A DNA stretch of 16,620 nt from positions 1-16,620 of the forward strand of contig DXQT01000049.1 of the NCBI GenBank assembly GCA_019411365.1, given 5' to 3'. The notes beneath the pieces are model-generated. The model saw nothing but the letters and a program-made list of their open reading frames with translations. It was not told where the DNA came from and ran no database searches. The position numbers were made by a program, and so were the translations under genes. The DNA comes from Roseburia sp. (lineage in GTDB: Bacteria; Bacillota_A; Clostridia; Lachnospirales; Lachnospiraceae). Below are positions 1 to 7,707 of the stretch, one piece after another. Numbering within the stretch: position 1 is the first letter of the stretch; every line of letters begins with the position of its first letter.

Positions 1-56
1 TATATCGGCATTTACCAACTTATGAAAAGATAATCAGAAATTTAGTAAGTTTTTGG

Positions 57-69
57 TTGACAATGTCAA
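57..69 (+). promoter_or_regulatory. 13-bp palindromic operator candidate overlapping a -35 box
   Basis: The sequence reads TTGACA-A-TGTCAA, a perfect inverted repeat around a single central base. Its left half is a perfect -35 hexamer. No good -10 follows: TATCCC lies at 17-bp spacing and TAGTAT at 14 bp. Palindromes of this kind over a -35 are typical operators for TetR-type repressors, and a probable TetR remnant begins just downstream. The inference is that an autoregulated promoter was joined to the tail of its own gene by a deletion. Confidence 0.45.
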
Positions 70-100
70 AATCACATAGTATCCCCACTCGCTTGAAACC

Positions 101-415
101 TTGAAGCGTTCTGGCGCGGCGGAGATCGAGCAAGTGGCAGCTTCAGATACAGTGAAAATTATACTTTGCCTTGGGACGGAGATAAATGAGATTCTTGAAA
201 CACTCATTGTGCGTGGGCAGAAAAGCGGCGAGGTAAGAAAAGAAGTTGTTCCTGTGCTGACGGTCTATGTCCTCTCCACAAGCATTGATTCGCTGCTTGC
301 GCTTGCCGAGACAAAGGGAAAATTCATTTGCGCGCAGAATGGTATGACAGAAGAGGAGTTCCTCGACTATGGTTTCCGACAGATAATCAACTCTATCCTT
401 GAAGTACGAATATGA
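101..415 (+). pseudogene. C-terminal remnant of a probable TetR/AcrR-family regulator
   Basis: The frame is open from about position 80, after a TAG at 77-79, to the TGA at 413-415, giving about 105-112 residues. It has no ribosome binding site and only a TTG in start position. The helical protein, with segments such as KIILCLGTEINEILETLIVRG and a C-terminal GFRQIINSIL, resembles the ligand-binding and dimerisation half of TetR-type repressors. The DNA-binding N-terminal half of about 60-80 residues is absent. It sits just after a palindromic operator-like site and before two other broken genes, which fits decay of a regulated cassette. Family assignment rests on overall pattern and context, not on a diagnostic motif, so an unrelated helical fragment remains possible. 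Confidence 0.45.
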
Positions 416-582
416 TGAGGGTGCGACATGGATAAAATGTATCTTAGAGATGCAGTATTGGCAGCGCAATGAGAAAGTTATATGAGAAAAACGCATAACG
501 AACCACGCAGATTTCGCTTGAGATATTATGACGATTCAAGAGGTTAAGAGAGCGTAAAGATCATTGCAATCAGGAAAAGGTG
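416..582. other. Intergenic debris without a recognisable gene
   Basis: Only very short open frames exist here: a 14-codon one at 428-472 and a 21-codon one at 482-547. In the frame of 482-547, the region upstream also reads open for about 25 codons before a TGA. None has a good ribosome binding site, and I recognise none of the encoded peptides. The stretch lies between two decayed genes and is best read as deletion-scarred sequence. Confidence 0.4.
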
Positions 583-738
583 AGGTGGTATAAATGGTTG
601 AAAATATAGAAAAAAAATTAGTTAGAGGATTTTCCGTTATTTTGTCCGAAATGTAAATATACTTGTGTGATTTATTTTAGAAATAAAAAAATTGAAGAAA
701 TTAAAACGCCAGAAGCTTAGACGCAGAGCAAGACCTGA
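583..738 (+). pseudogene. Degraded cysteine-rich KTR-type small protein gene
   Basis: One frame translates as RWYKWLKI, a TAG at 607, KKN, a TAG at 619, then LEDFPLFCPKCKYTC, followed by VIYFRNKKIEEIKTPEA, a TAG at 718, and TQSKT before TGA. The F-P-L-F-C-P-K-C-K core and the P-E/D-A-x-TQS tail match my recollection of the cysteine-rich KTR family, small proteins often found in mobile or resistance cassettes of Firmicutes. The first Cys-x-x-Cys pair expected near the N-terminus is missing, and three in-frame stops interrupt the frame, so the gene is dead. An overlapping ATG at 594 opens only 20 codons in another frame. Confidence is good that this is a relic and moderate for the family name. 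Confidence 0.55.
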
Positions 739-764
739 TAGATGAAGGTTTGCTCTGCGTTTTG
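721..764 (+). terminator. Rho-independent terminator after the KTR relic
   Basis: ACGCAGAGCAA (721-731) pairs perfectly with TTGCTCTGCGT (750-760), an 11-bp stem that can be extended inward by GACC against AGG. The loop is about 15 nt and TTTTG follows. The left arm is also the coding sequence of the TQSK tail of the KTR frame, so the terminator and the end of the gene share DNA. Confidence 0.8.
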
Positions 765-910
765 TAATCAATACACTCAGCACGCCTGTAAATGACACAG
801 GTCTTACCGTAGAAATGCAACTGCTTCATACGGGCACTGGAGCTGTTTCATGCAAATACGAAAGAAATGGAAGAAAAATAGGGGAAACATCAAAGATGGA
901 GGACAAAGGA

Positions 911-1659
911 ATGAATAACGAAGTTAGTATTACTGCCCTGATGAGTTCATTTGGACGGGCGTTTCATGCAGAAAATGAAGATCATCCGGTTTTCGCGGAT
1001 CATCTTGCAAAAGAGCTGATGACAGCAGAAGAATATGCCGCCGTTCTGACTGGCACAAAGCAATATGTTATGCTCGGCGCAGATCTGGATACCTTCGCTC
1101 TTCGGGAAAAAGAATTCTTATCAAAACATAGGGTATTTGAAGTCGATCATCCCCTGACGCAGAAAGATAAAATAGAACGGATCACCCGTGCCGGTTGGAC
1201 GATTCCTGATAATCTCACCTTTGTTCCTGCGGATTTTACGAAAGATAATGTAGCGGAACGTCTGATCGATGGGGGGGTGACGCATCTGTGAAAACATTTT
1301 TCTCATGGCTCGGCGTAACGTATTATCTTTCGACGGAAGCAATCAATACGATGTTGGCTGCACTTTCCGAACTTTGTGCGGATGGGAGTTCGCTTGTGTT
1401 TGATTATCCAGATGAGAATTTCTTTGATGCTTCCGAAAAGCGTGTGCAGAACACAATTATGATGGCAAAAGCAGGTGGCGAGCCAATGCAATCAGCCTTT
1501 TCCTATAGCGAGATTGAAAAACTCCTGGAGAAACATGGCTTTCTGATTTATGAGTTGTTGACACCGGATGATATTCAAAGGGATATTATCGACAAGGCAG
1601 GGGCGGATATGAAAGCCTTTGAGCATGTTAATTACTGTCTTGCTGTCAGGAAAAACTAA
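911..1659 (+). pseudogene. Frameshifted class I SAM-dependent methyltransferase (LCMT/PPM1-like)
   Basis: Two frames make up one gene. Frame one runs from ATG 911, with GGAGG at 898-902, to TGA 1289-1291. Frame two continues through KTFFSWLGVTYYLS to TAA 1657-1659. The switch falls in a run of seven G at 1271-1277. An eight- or five-G tract would restore a frame reading G-D-A-S-V-K-T-F-F. The first part has the SAM-binding strand YVMLGADLDTFALRE and the acidic FEVDHP; the second has SWLGVTYYLS and FSYSEIEKLL, all typical of leucine-carboxyl-methyltransferase-like enzymes. The family G-A-G-L-D-T loop reads G-A-D-L-D-T here, and about 30-50 residues seem to be missing between EEYAAV and LTGTKQY, judging from remembered relatives. 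The small-molecule or protein substrate is unknown. It follows two other broken genes, consistent with a decaying cassette. Confidence 0.7.
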
Positions 1660-1721
1660 AAAGGCTGTCACACAACCAGTCGGATCAGGTAACTTTTTTA
1701 CAAGATAACAGGAATGGGAAA

Positions 1722-1750
1722 TTGCCCTCCGAAAAAAGATTGTCTAAAAT
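1722..1750 (+). promoter_or_regulatory. Probable promoter of the phosphoketolase gene
   Basis: TTGCCC (1722-1727) and TAAAAT (1745-1750) are separated by 17 bp, with 4/6 and 5/6 matches to the housekeeping consensus. Transcription would begin near 1757, giving a leader of about 40 nt with a strong AAGGAGG (1781-1787) before the ATG at 1798. No riboswitch-like structure was seen in the leader. Confidence 0.4.
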
Positions 1751-1797
1751 ATAACAAACGAGACAGGAAATGTTTCAATAAAGGAGGAAAAAGCAGC

Positions 1798-4173
1798 ATG
1801 GCAGAAGTAAACGCTGTGGAAAAGCAGCCTGTTACCCAAGAGTACCTGAAAAAAATGGACGCCTATTGGCGTGCGGCAAACTATCTTGGAGCAGCACAGT
1901 TATATTTACTGGACAACCCGTTATTACGCGATCCGTTGACGATGGATCATATAAAGAAAAAGATCGTCGGACACTGGGGAACCGTTCCGGGACAGAACTT
2001 TGTATACGTTCATTTAAACCGTGTCATCAAAAAATATGATCAGGATATGATCTTAATTTCCGGTCCTGGCCACGGTGGAAACTTTTTTGTGGCAAATACA
2101 TATTTAGAGGGAACTTACAGCGAGGTATATCCGAACATCGGAGAGGATATGGACGGACTGAAAAAACTGTGTAAACAGTTTTCTTTCCCGGGCGGTATCT
2201 CAAGCCATGTTGCACCGGAAACTCCTGGTTCCATCAACGAGGGCGGTGAGCTTGGATATTCACTGGCACACTCTTTTGGTGCGGTATTTGACAACCCGGA
2301 TCTGGTTGCAGCATGTATCGTCGGAGACGGTGAGTCCGAGACTGGACCGCTTGCAACTTCCTGGCAGTGCAACAAATTTTTAAACCCGAAAACAGACGGT
2401 GCGGTTTTACCGATCCTGCATCTGAACGGATATAAGATCAGCAACCCGACCATCTTAGCACGTATTTCCCGTGAAGAATTAGAGCATTTCTTCGACGGAT
2501 GCGGCTGGAAACCGTATTTCGTGGAGGGCGATGAGCCGATGGATATGCACAGCAAGATGGCGGCTGCCTTAGATCAGGCGATGGATGAGATCAAGGCGAT
2601 CCAGAAAAATGCGAGAGAAAATGATGATCTGACCAGACCGAAATGGCCGATGATCGTACTCCGCACCCCGAAGGGCTGGACAGGACCAAAGGTAGTGGAT
2701 GGCAATCAGATCGAAGGCTCTTTCCGTGCACATCAGGTTCCGATCATGATGGACAAACCGGAACATCTTCAGATGTTAAAAGACTGGCTGTTAAGTTATC
2801 ATCCGGAGGAGCTGTTTGATGAGGACGGAAAACTGATTCCGGAATTAAAGGCATTAGCACCGACCGGCGACCGCAGGATTGGATCAAACCCGCATGCAAA
2901 CGGGGGTAAATTACTGCGCGATCTGCGTCTGCCTGATTTTAAAGATTATGCTGTGGATGTTCCAAAGCCGGGTGCTGTGGAAGCGCAGGATATGATCGAA
3001 CTTGGCGGATTTGTCAGAGATATTTTCGAGTTAAATGAAGATGCAAAGAACTTCCGTATTTTCGGACCGGATGAGACGATGTCAAACCGTCTTGGAAAAG
3101 TATTTGAGGCAACGAACCGTGACTGGAACGGTGAGGCTTATGATACGGATGAATTCCTTGCACATGACGGACGTGTCATGGACTCTATGTTGAGTGAGCA
3201 TATGTGTGAGGGATGGTTAGAGGGATATCTGTTAACCGGACGTCATGGATTCTTTGCAAGTTATGAGGCATTTATCCGTGTGGTTGATTCCATGTGTGCA
3301 CAGCATGCAAAATGGTTAAAGGTTTGCAACCAGCTTCCGTGGAGACAGTCCATTGCATCCTTGAACCTGATTTTAAGCTCGAATGTATGGCAGCAGGATC
3401 ACAATGGATTTACACATCAGGATCCGGGGTTCTTAGACCACATTGCAAATAAAAAATCAGACGTGGTACGCCTTTATCTGCCGCCAGATGCAAACTGTTT
3501 ATTATCCTGCTTCGATCACTGTATCCGCAGCCGCAACTATGTCAATGTGCTCGTGACATCCAAACATCCGAGACAGCAGTGGCTGACCATGGAGCAGGCA
3601 GTCAAACACTGTACACAGGGTATCGGCATCTGGGAGTGGGCAAGCAACGACCAGGGCGAAGAGCCGGATGTAGTTATGGCATGCTGCGGTGATACACCGA
3701 CATTAGAGACATTGGCAGCCGTTACGATCTTAAGAGAGGCACTGCCGGAGATTAAGATCCGTGTGATCAACGTTGTCGATCTCATGAAATTAGAGCCGAA
3801 CACGAAACATCCGCACGGACTCAGCGATGCAGAATACGATGCACTCTTTACCAAAGACAAACCGATCATTTTTGCATTCCACGGTTATCACACACTGATC
3901 CATGAGCTGACCTACCGCAGAACCAACCGCAACATCCACGTTTACGGTTATCAGGAGGAAGGTACGATTACAACACCGTTTGATATGCGTGTACAAAACG
4001 AAATCGACCGTTTCCACTTAGTAAAGAACGTCATCAAATATCTGCCACAGCTTGGAAACAGAGGATCTTATCTGGTACAGCAGATGAACGACAAACTCGT
4101 AGAGCACAAACAGTACATCCACGAGTACGGTCAGGATCTGCCTGAGGTAAGAGACTGGAAATGGAATCTGTAA
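1798..4173 (+). CDS. xfp: Xylulose-5-phosphate/fructose-6-phosphate phosphoketolase
   Basis: This ThDP- and Mg-dependent cytoplasmic enzyme cleaves xylulose-5-phosphate, and in many relatives fructose-6-phosphate, with phosphate. It gives acetyl phosphate plus glyceraldehyde-3-phosphate or erythrose-4-phosphate. The ATG at 1798 is preceded by AAGGAGG and gives 791 residues, the usual family length; an in-frame upstream start at 1714 would add 28 atypical residues and lacks a site. Motifs visible are GHWGT (58-62), GPGHGG (89-94), the signature [20 protein letters not shown] (about 148-167) and the ThDP-binding [10 protein letters not shown] (176-185). The C-terminal domain is complete, ending in W-K-W-N-L. 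No acetate kinase or pentose gene lies beside it, so it is monocistronic here. The gene appears intact and conserved. A single product serving both substrates is family knowledge and not provable from sequence alone. Confidence 0.96.
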   Translation: MAEVNAVEKQPVTQEYLKKMDAYWRAANYLGAAQLYLLDNPLLRDPLTMDHIKKKIVGHWGTVPGQNFVYVHLNRVIKKYDQDMILISGPGHGGNFFVANTYLEGTYSEVYPNIGEDMDGLKKLCKQFSFPGGISSHVAPETPGSINEGGELGYSLAHSFGAVFDNPDLVAACIVGDGESETGPLATSWQCNKFLNPKTDGAVLPILHLNGYKISNPTILARISREELEHFFDGCGWKPYFVEGDEPMDMHSKMAAALDQAMDEIKAIQKNARENDDLTRPKWPMIVLRTPKGWTGPKVVDGNQIEGSFRAHQVPIMMDKPEHLQMLKDWLLSYHPEELFDEDGKLIPELKALAPTGDRRIGSNPHANGGKLLRDLRLPDFKDYAVDVPKPGAVEAQDMIELGGFVRDIFELNEDAKNFRIFGPDETMSNRLGKVFEATNRDWNGEAYDTDEFLAHDGRVMDSMLSEHMCEGWLEGYLLTGRHGFFASYEAFIRVVDSMCAQHAKWLKVCNQLPWRQSIASLNLILSSNVWQQDHNGFTHQDPGFLDHIANKKSDVVRLYLPPDANCLLSCFDHCIRSRNYVNVLVTSKHPRQQWLTMEQAVKHCTQGIGIWEWASNDQGEEPDVVMACCGDTPTLETLAAVTILREALPEIKIRVINVVDLMKLEPNTKHPHGLSDAEYDALFTKDKPIIFAFHGYHTLIHELTYRRTNRNIHVYGYQEEGTITTPFDMRVQNEIDRFHLVKNVIKYLPQLGNRGSYLVQQMNDKLVEHKQYIHEYGQDLPEVRDWKWNL

Positions 4174-4192
4174 GATAAATCTGAAAAAATAG

Positions 4193-5236
4193 TTACATCT
4201 TTTTGCGGAACTGTGCCGGCGTAAGCTGGTGCCGTTCCGTAAATATTTTATAGAAATAACCTTTGTTGTGGTAACCGACCGCTTCCGTGATCTGGTCGAT
4301 CGTGGCATCGGTCGTAAGAAGCAGCGTTTCAGCGCGGCGCAGGCGCAGAAGCTGTAAGTATTCCGTATAGGTAAGCCCGGTCTGTGTTTTTATGAGACGG
4401 TTAAAATAATCTTCCTGAAAATGAAATTCCTCAGAAAGTCCTGTAATGGAAATCTGGGTCAGATGATTTTCCATATAATCTGTGATCTCTTCAAATAAAA
4501 TCCAGTTCATCTGTTTTCGCAGTTGTTTTGACAGCGAAAATTCATAATTTGTTCCAAGAATCCTGAAAATACGCAGCAGTAATCCCTGACAGATCAAAGG
4601 GGAGGCAACATCATGCTGTTTTAACTCGGACAGCAGCTGATAAAGCGCCTGTTCCATTTTTTCCATACCCTCCGGCTGTGGACGGAAATGCAGATACTGC
4701 TGCAGATTTTTCTGCTCTAATAATGCCATATTTAAAAAAGAAGCAATTCTTCCGGAAGTGCTCAGATGTTTCATGATATCATTAAAAATAGCATTTGTGA
4801 TACCGAGAAATAAGATCGTGGAAGAACCACTGTCTAAGATTTCCTGATGTTCACAGTTGCGGTCGATCAGGCAGAGTTCCCCCTTGTGGAAAGTAAATTC
4901 ATTGCCGAGGATCTTCTGACGGTATTCGCCGTCCACGATATAAAAAAGTTCGAGATATTCATGTGAGTGCATCTGGGTGCGCATGCCCGGTTCAAACCGT
5001 TTCTCGTAAGTAAAGGCGGTACCGGAGGGGATGATCGTGGCAGAAACAGTGTGAGGTTCGTGGATATCCCAGATCAGGCCAAACATGTGCTCTGATTCCG
5101 GAAGGGGATATGGTTTGACTTCGATATCGTGCTGCGAATACTCCGGACAGACAATGCGGAAACGCTGATAAATATCTGGTGATTCATAAGTTGTATTATC
5201 ATAAAGAAGATGTCTGATATATTGTTTTAAGTTCAT
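4193..5236 (-). CDS. AraC-family transcriptional regulator with cupin-type sensor domain
   Basis: This is a predicted DNA-binding activator or repressor of 347 residues. The ATG at 5236 is chosen because GAGG lies 5 nt upstream and the protein then starts MNLKQYIRHL; the open frame continues 53 residues further through AT-rich sequence with no site. Residues about 75-145 look like a cupin/AraC ligand-binding barrel (FEPGMRTQMHSHEYLELFYI, then GEYRQKIL and KGELCLIDRNCEH), with the paired histidines expected of the fold. Residues about 248-347 form the double helix-turn-helix domain (ISITGLSEEFHFQEDYFNRL and ITEAVGYHNKGYFYKIF, ending LTPAQFRKKM). It converges on xfp with only 19 bp between stop codons and diverges from the chemotaxis-receptor gene. 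A carbon-source regulator of xfp or of distant sugar genes is a reasonable guess; the ligand is unknown. Confidence 0.9.
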   Translation of the reverse strand: MNLKQYIRHLLYDNTTYESPDIYQRFRIVCPEYSQHDIEVKPYPLPESEHMFGLIWDIHEPHTVSATIIPSGTAFTYEKRFEPGMRTQMHSHEYLELFYIVDGEYRQKILGNEFTFHKGELCLIDRNCEHQEILDSGSSTILFLGITNAIFNDIMKHLSTSGRIASFLNMALLEQKNLQQYLHFRPQPEGMEKMEQALYQLLSELKQHDVASPLICQGLLLRIFRILGTNYEFSLSKQLRKQMNWILFEEITDYMENHLTQISITGLSEEFHFQEDYFNRLIKTQTGLTYTEYLQLLRLRRAETLLLTTDATIDQITEAVGYHNKGYFYKIFTERHQLTPAQFRKKM

Positions 5237-5285
5237 AATAACCTCATCTGAAAGCAGCAAAATGTGAAATATTTTAAATATCTTT

Positions 5286-5314
5286 AGTTTATCACAGCAC
5301 ATTTTATGGCGCAA
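5286..5314 (-). promoter_or_regulatory. Weak promoter candidate for the AraC-family gene
   Basis: On the minus strand TTGCGC (5314-5309) and TAAACT (5291-5286) are spaced by 17 bp, with modest matches to consensus. Just downstream, at 5269-5281, lies a 13-bp AT-only palindrome (ATATTT-T-AAATAT) around the predicted start point. It could be an autoregulatory site, but AT-rich chance is a fair explanation. Confidence 0.25.
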
Positions 5315-5376
5315 TATGTCGAAAAGTATGAAAAAAATTTGTAATAAGTATTGTGTGTGTTTATTGAGAGGTGTAC

Positions 5377-5382
5377 TATAAT
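5377..5382 (+). promoter_or_regulatory. -10 box candidate for the chemotaxis receptor gene
   Basis: A perfect TATAAT lies 40 nt upstream of the ATG at 5423. No good -35 hexamer is present at 16-18 bp; the best, TTGTGT at 5351, is 20 bp away. No sigma-28-type motility promoter (TAAA-N15-GCCGATAA) was seen, so this receptor may not be expressed with a flagellar regulon. Confidence 0.4.
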
Positions 5383-5422
5383 TATGCAAGTACATTCAAA
5401 AGCGAAAGGAAGAGGGATTTAG

Positions 5423-6859
5423 ATGACAGGAGAACAATATGTAAGAGCAAATAAAAGAGTATATAATGTGGTAATAATCCTGCTGGCAGTGATGACGATT
5501 CTGTCTGTTATGGCATGTCTGGCGGAGTTTAAGATTACGATACTGCTTCAGACTGCAGCTGCAGTTGCGGGAATTATTGTTGTGAATACTTATGCAAAAA
5601 AGTTTTGGAATTCAAAAAAGGGTGGGGAAATCCTGCTTGGAACAGGAAGTGCTGTATATTGTGTATTTCTTTTACTGAATCAGAATAATTTTGTTTACGC
5701 ATATGGAATCCCGCTCTTTGTTGCATGTGTTTTGTATTTAGATGTAAAGTTTGTATATTATGGTATTGGTGTAACTGCAGTAGGAAATATCATTCATATC
5801 ATAGTGCAGGTTATTACAAAAAGAGCCGATGGGATAGAACTTTTTTTTAGTATTATCATTCTTGCAACAGTAGTTTATGCGGTATATGAAGCATCTATCC
5901 TCCTTACAAAATTTAGTGAAGAAAATCTGGAAATGCAGGCTGCAGCATCTGAAAAAATGCTGGCTACAGCGGAAAATCTGGTGAAACATTTTGATTCCGC
6001 AAAAGAAAAATTAGAGACATTAGAGGAAGTCATCAATAACAACAATGAATCTATTTCCAATATTGCCCAGAGCACGGGAAGTACTGCGGAGGCAATCCAG
6101 CAGCAGGCATTGATGTGTGAGGAAATCCATAAGAATACGGACAGTGCTGAAAAAGAAACCGAAGCGATGATTGATAAGGCAAATCATACGATGGAGAATG
6201 TGGCAGAGGGTGCGAGACTGGTAACAGGATTAAAAAATCAGGCTGACAATGTGGAGCAGGCAAGTAACCAGGCGGCAGAGTCCACCAAACAGGTCAGCAA
6301 CCGTGTGGAGGAAGTAAAAGGAATTGTTGCGACTATCTTAAGTATCTCCAGCCAGACCAATCTTCTTGCATTGAATGCTTCTATTGAGGCAGCAAGAGCA
6401 GGTGAGGCAGGAAAAGGGTTTGCAGTCGTTGCGGAAGAAATCCGTCAGTTATCGGAGCAGACAAAAGATGCAACGAACCGGATTACGGATATCATTCAGG
6501 ATCTGAATGAAGATGCACAACATGCGATGGACAGTATGGAACATTCTGCGGATTCAATCCGTGAACAGAACGAACTGATTGAGACAACAAAGAATAAATT
6601 TGAGACCATCAATGACGAAATGCAGTCATTGGCAAGTGCAATCGGAGAGATCGAGGGAAGTATGCAGTCCATTTTAAACAGTACAGACACAATTTCCCAG
6701 AGTATATCGAATCTCTCTGCAACCGGTGAAGAAATAGCTGCTTCTTCCACAGAAGGACTTCAGACAGCAGAACATGCGGTAGAGGCAATGAAACAGACCA
6801 AAGAGATCATTGATGCTACTTATCTGCTGGCACAGGATCTGGAGTCTTATGCAGAATAG
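5423..6859 (+). CDS. Methyl-accepting chemotaxis protein, six TM segments, no periplasmic sensor
   Basis: This is a predicted membrane receptor signalling to CheA/CheW through its cytoplasmic coiled coil, 478 residues. AGGAAGAGGG precedes the ATG. Hydrophobic segments lie near residues 14-34, 37-56, 68-86, 90-108, 110-131 and 139-161, connected by very short loops, so there is no extracellular ligand domain. No HAMP domain is evident after the last segment; the chain passes straight into a long coiled coil (about 165-478). The conserved hairpin tip is complete: [20 protein letters not shown], then [20 protein letters not shown] (residues 308-347). The sensor is therefore probably membrane-embedded, reading membrane state, a hydrophobic ligand or energy status. 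No che or flagellar gene lies nearby; the next genes are a LytTR regulator and a kinase. The family call is very secure, the stimulus unknown. Confidence 0.95.
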   Translation: MTGEQYVRANKRVYNVVIILLAVMTILSVMACLAEFKITILLQTAAAVAGIIVVNTYAKKFWNSKKGGEILLGTGSAVYCVFLLLNQNNFVYAYGIPLFVACVLYLDVKFVYYGIGVTAVGNIIHIIVQVITKRADGIELFFSIIILATVVYAVYEASILLTKFSEENLEMQAAASEKMLATAENLVKHFDSAKEKLETLEEVINNNNESISNIAQSTGSTAEAIQQQALMCEEIHKNTDSAEKETEAMIDKANHTMENVAEGARLVTGLKNQADNVEQASNQAAESTKQVSNRVEEVKGIVATILSISSQTNLLALNASIEAARAGEAGKGFAVVAEEIRQLSEQTKDATNRITDIIQDLNEDAQHAMDSMEHSADSIREQNELIETTKNKFETINDEMQSLASAIGEIEGSMQSILNSTDTISQSISNLSATGEEIAASSTEGLQTAEHAVEAMKQTKEIIDATYLLAQDLESYAE

Positions 6860-6907
6860 ATCAGACAGAAAATAACAGTGGGAGGCTGAAAAGTCAGGTA
6901 AAAATAA

Positions 6908-6939
6908 GTTACGGGTCACACTTGTGTGTGAACAGTAAC
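6908..6939 (+). promoter_or_regulatory. Imperfect 32-bp inverted repeat before the LytTR gene
   Basis: GTTAC (6908-6912) pairs with GTAAC (6935-6939), and TCACAC (6916-6921) with GTGTGA (6926-6931) around a TTGT loop. The GGG/ACA internal positions do not pair. It ends 24 bp before the ATG at 6964. No T-run follows, so it is not an ordinary terminator for the chemotaxis gene. An operator or mRNA hairpin controlling the regulator is possible. Confidence 0.35.
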
Positions 6940-6963
6940 AAAAATGCAAGGATCAGGAATAGA

Positions 6964-7707
6964 ATGAATATTGCATATTGTGAAGATGAAAAGATCCAGT
7001 TAGAATATATGGAGCAACTGATCAGAAAGTGGGCAGACGAAGGGAATGACACTGTTACATATTTTGGCTATGGCAGTGCGAAGGAGCTGTTGTTTGAGCA
7101 TCCGGACAGTTTCCCGTTCGATCTGCTCCTTTTGGATATTGATATGGACGGCATGGATGGCATGGCGCTCGCAAAGGAGATCCGGAAAAAAGATCAAAAA
7201 CTTCCCATCGTTTTTTTGACGAACCGCAGTGAGTATGTGTTTGAAGGGTATGAGGTTGGCGCATTGCGCTATCTTTTAAAACCGGTGGAGGAGACAAAGT
7301 TGTTTTCTCTGCTGGATGAGATTTCTTATGCGCTTGTCAAAGAAAGGCGCTATCTGATCGAAAATGTGGGTGGGGAGACTGTAAAAATTCCGGTCGATAC
7401 CATTTACAGTGTGGAGGCGAAAGGGCATTATATCCGTCTGCACACGAGCGCGGGTGATTATGAATACAAAAAGAATCTCTCGGAGATCGCGGAGGAGCTG
7501 GCAAAAGATCAGCCGGGACAGAAAACGGAATTTATCAGTACACACCGCAGCTTTTTAGTCAGTCTTGCTGCGGTGGAGCGCGTGCAGCGCACGGAGTGCA
7601 TTCTTTGTGACGGCAGCAGTGTGCCGGTGAGCAGGAATGCTTATAAGAGTGTGAATGAAGCGTTTATCCGTTATTATATGGAACATGGGGATATGTGCGA
7701 AAAATGA
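6964..7707 (+). CDS. LytTR-family response regulator (AgrA/LytR-like)
   Basis: This is a cytoplasmic response regulator of 247 residues. The ATG at 6964 is chosen: AGGA at 6955-6958 gives 5-nt spacing and MNIAYCEDE begins exactly like a receiver domain; the longer frame from 6922 would add 14 unlikely residues. The receiver (about 1-125) has the acidic pocket E7-D8, phosphoacceptor D58 in FDLLLLDIDMDGMDG, T86 in IVFLTN and K106 in LLKP. The LytTR DNA-binding domain (about 135-240) shows VKIPVDTIYSVEAKGHYIRL and FISTHRSFLVSL, ending VPVSRNAYK. Its stop overlaps the start of the kinase gene (ATGA), so the two are translationally coupled as a two-component pair. Family members control peptide production, virulence or cell-wall genes; the target here is unknown. 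The neighbouring exporter operon and surface protein are candidates. Confidence 0.94.
   Translation: MNIAYCEDEKIQLEYMEQLIRKWADEGNDTVTYFGYGSAKELLFEHPDSFPFDLLLLDIDMDGMDGMALAKEIRKKDQKLPIVFLTNRSEYVFEGYEVGALRYLLKPVEETKLFSLLDEISYALVKERRYLIENVGGETVKIPVDTIYSVEAKGHYIRLHTSAGDYEYKKNLSEIAEELAKDQPGQKTEFISTHRSFLVSLAAVERVQRTECILCDGSSVPVSRNAYKSVNEAFIRYYMEHGDMCEK

Noticed and set aside
143..496. 117-codon minus-strand open frame over the TetR-like remnant
   Set aside because: No ribosome site, no recognisable protein pattern, and it overlaps a plus-strand frame with better protein character.
1660..1690. AAAAAGGCTGTCACACA after the methyltransferase as a terminator
   Set aside because: It looks like a left arm, but no complementary right arm or T-run occurs downstream before the phosphoketolase gene.
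1714..1797. Upstream in-frame ATG for the phosphoketolase
   Set aside because: The extra 28 residues are basic and unlike the family, and the strong AAGGAGG lies correctly before the ATG at 1798.
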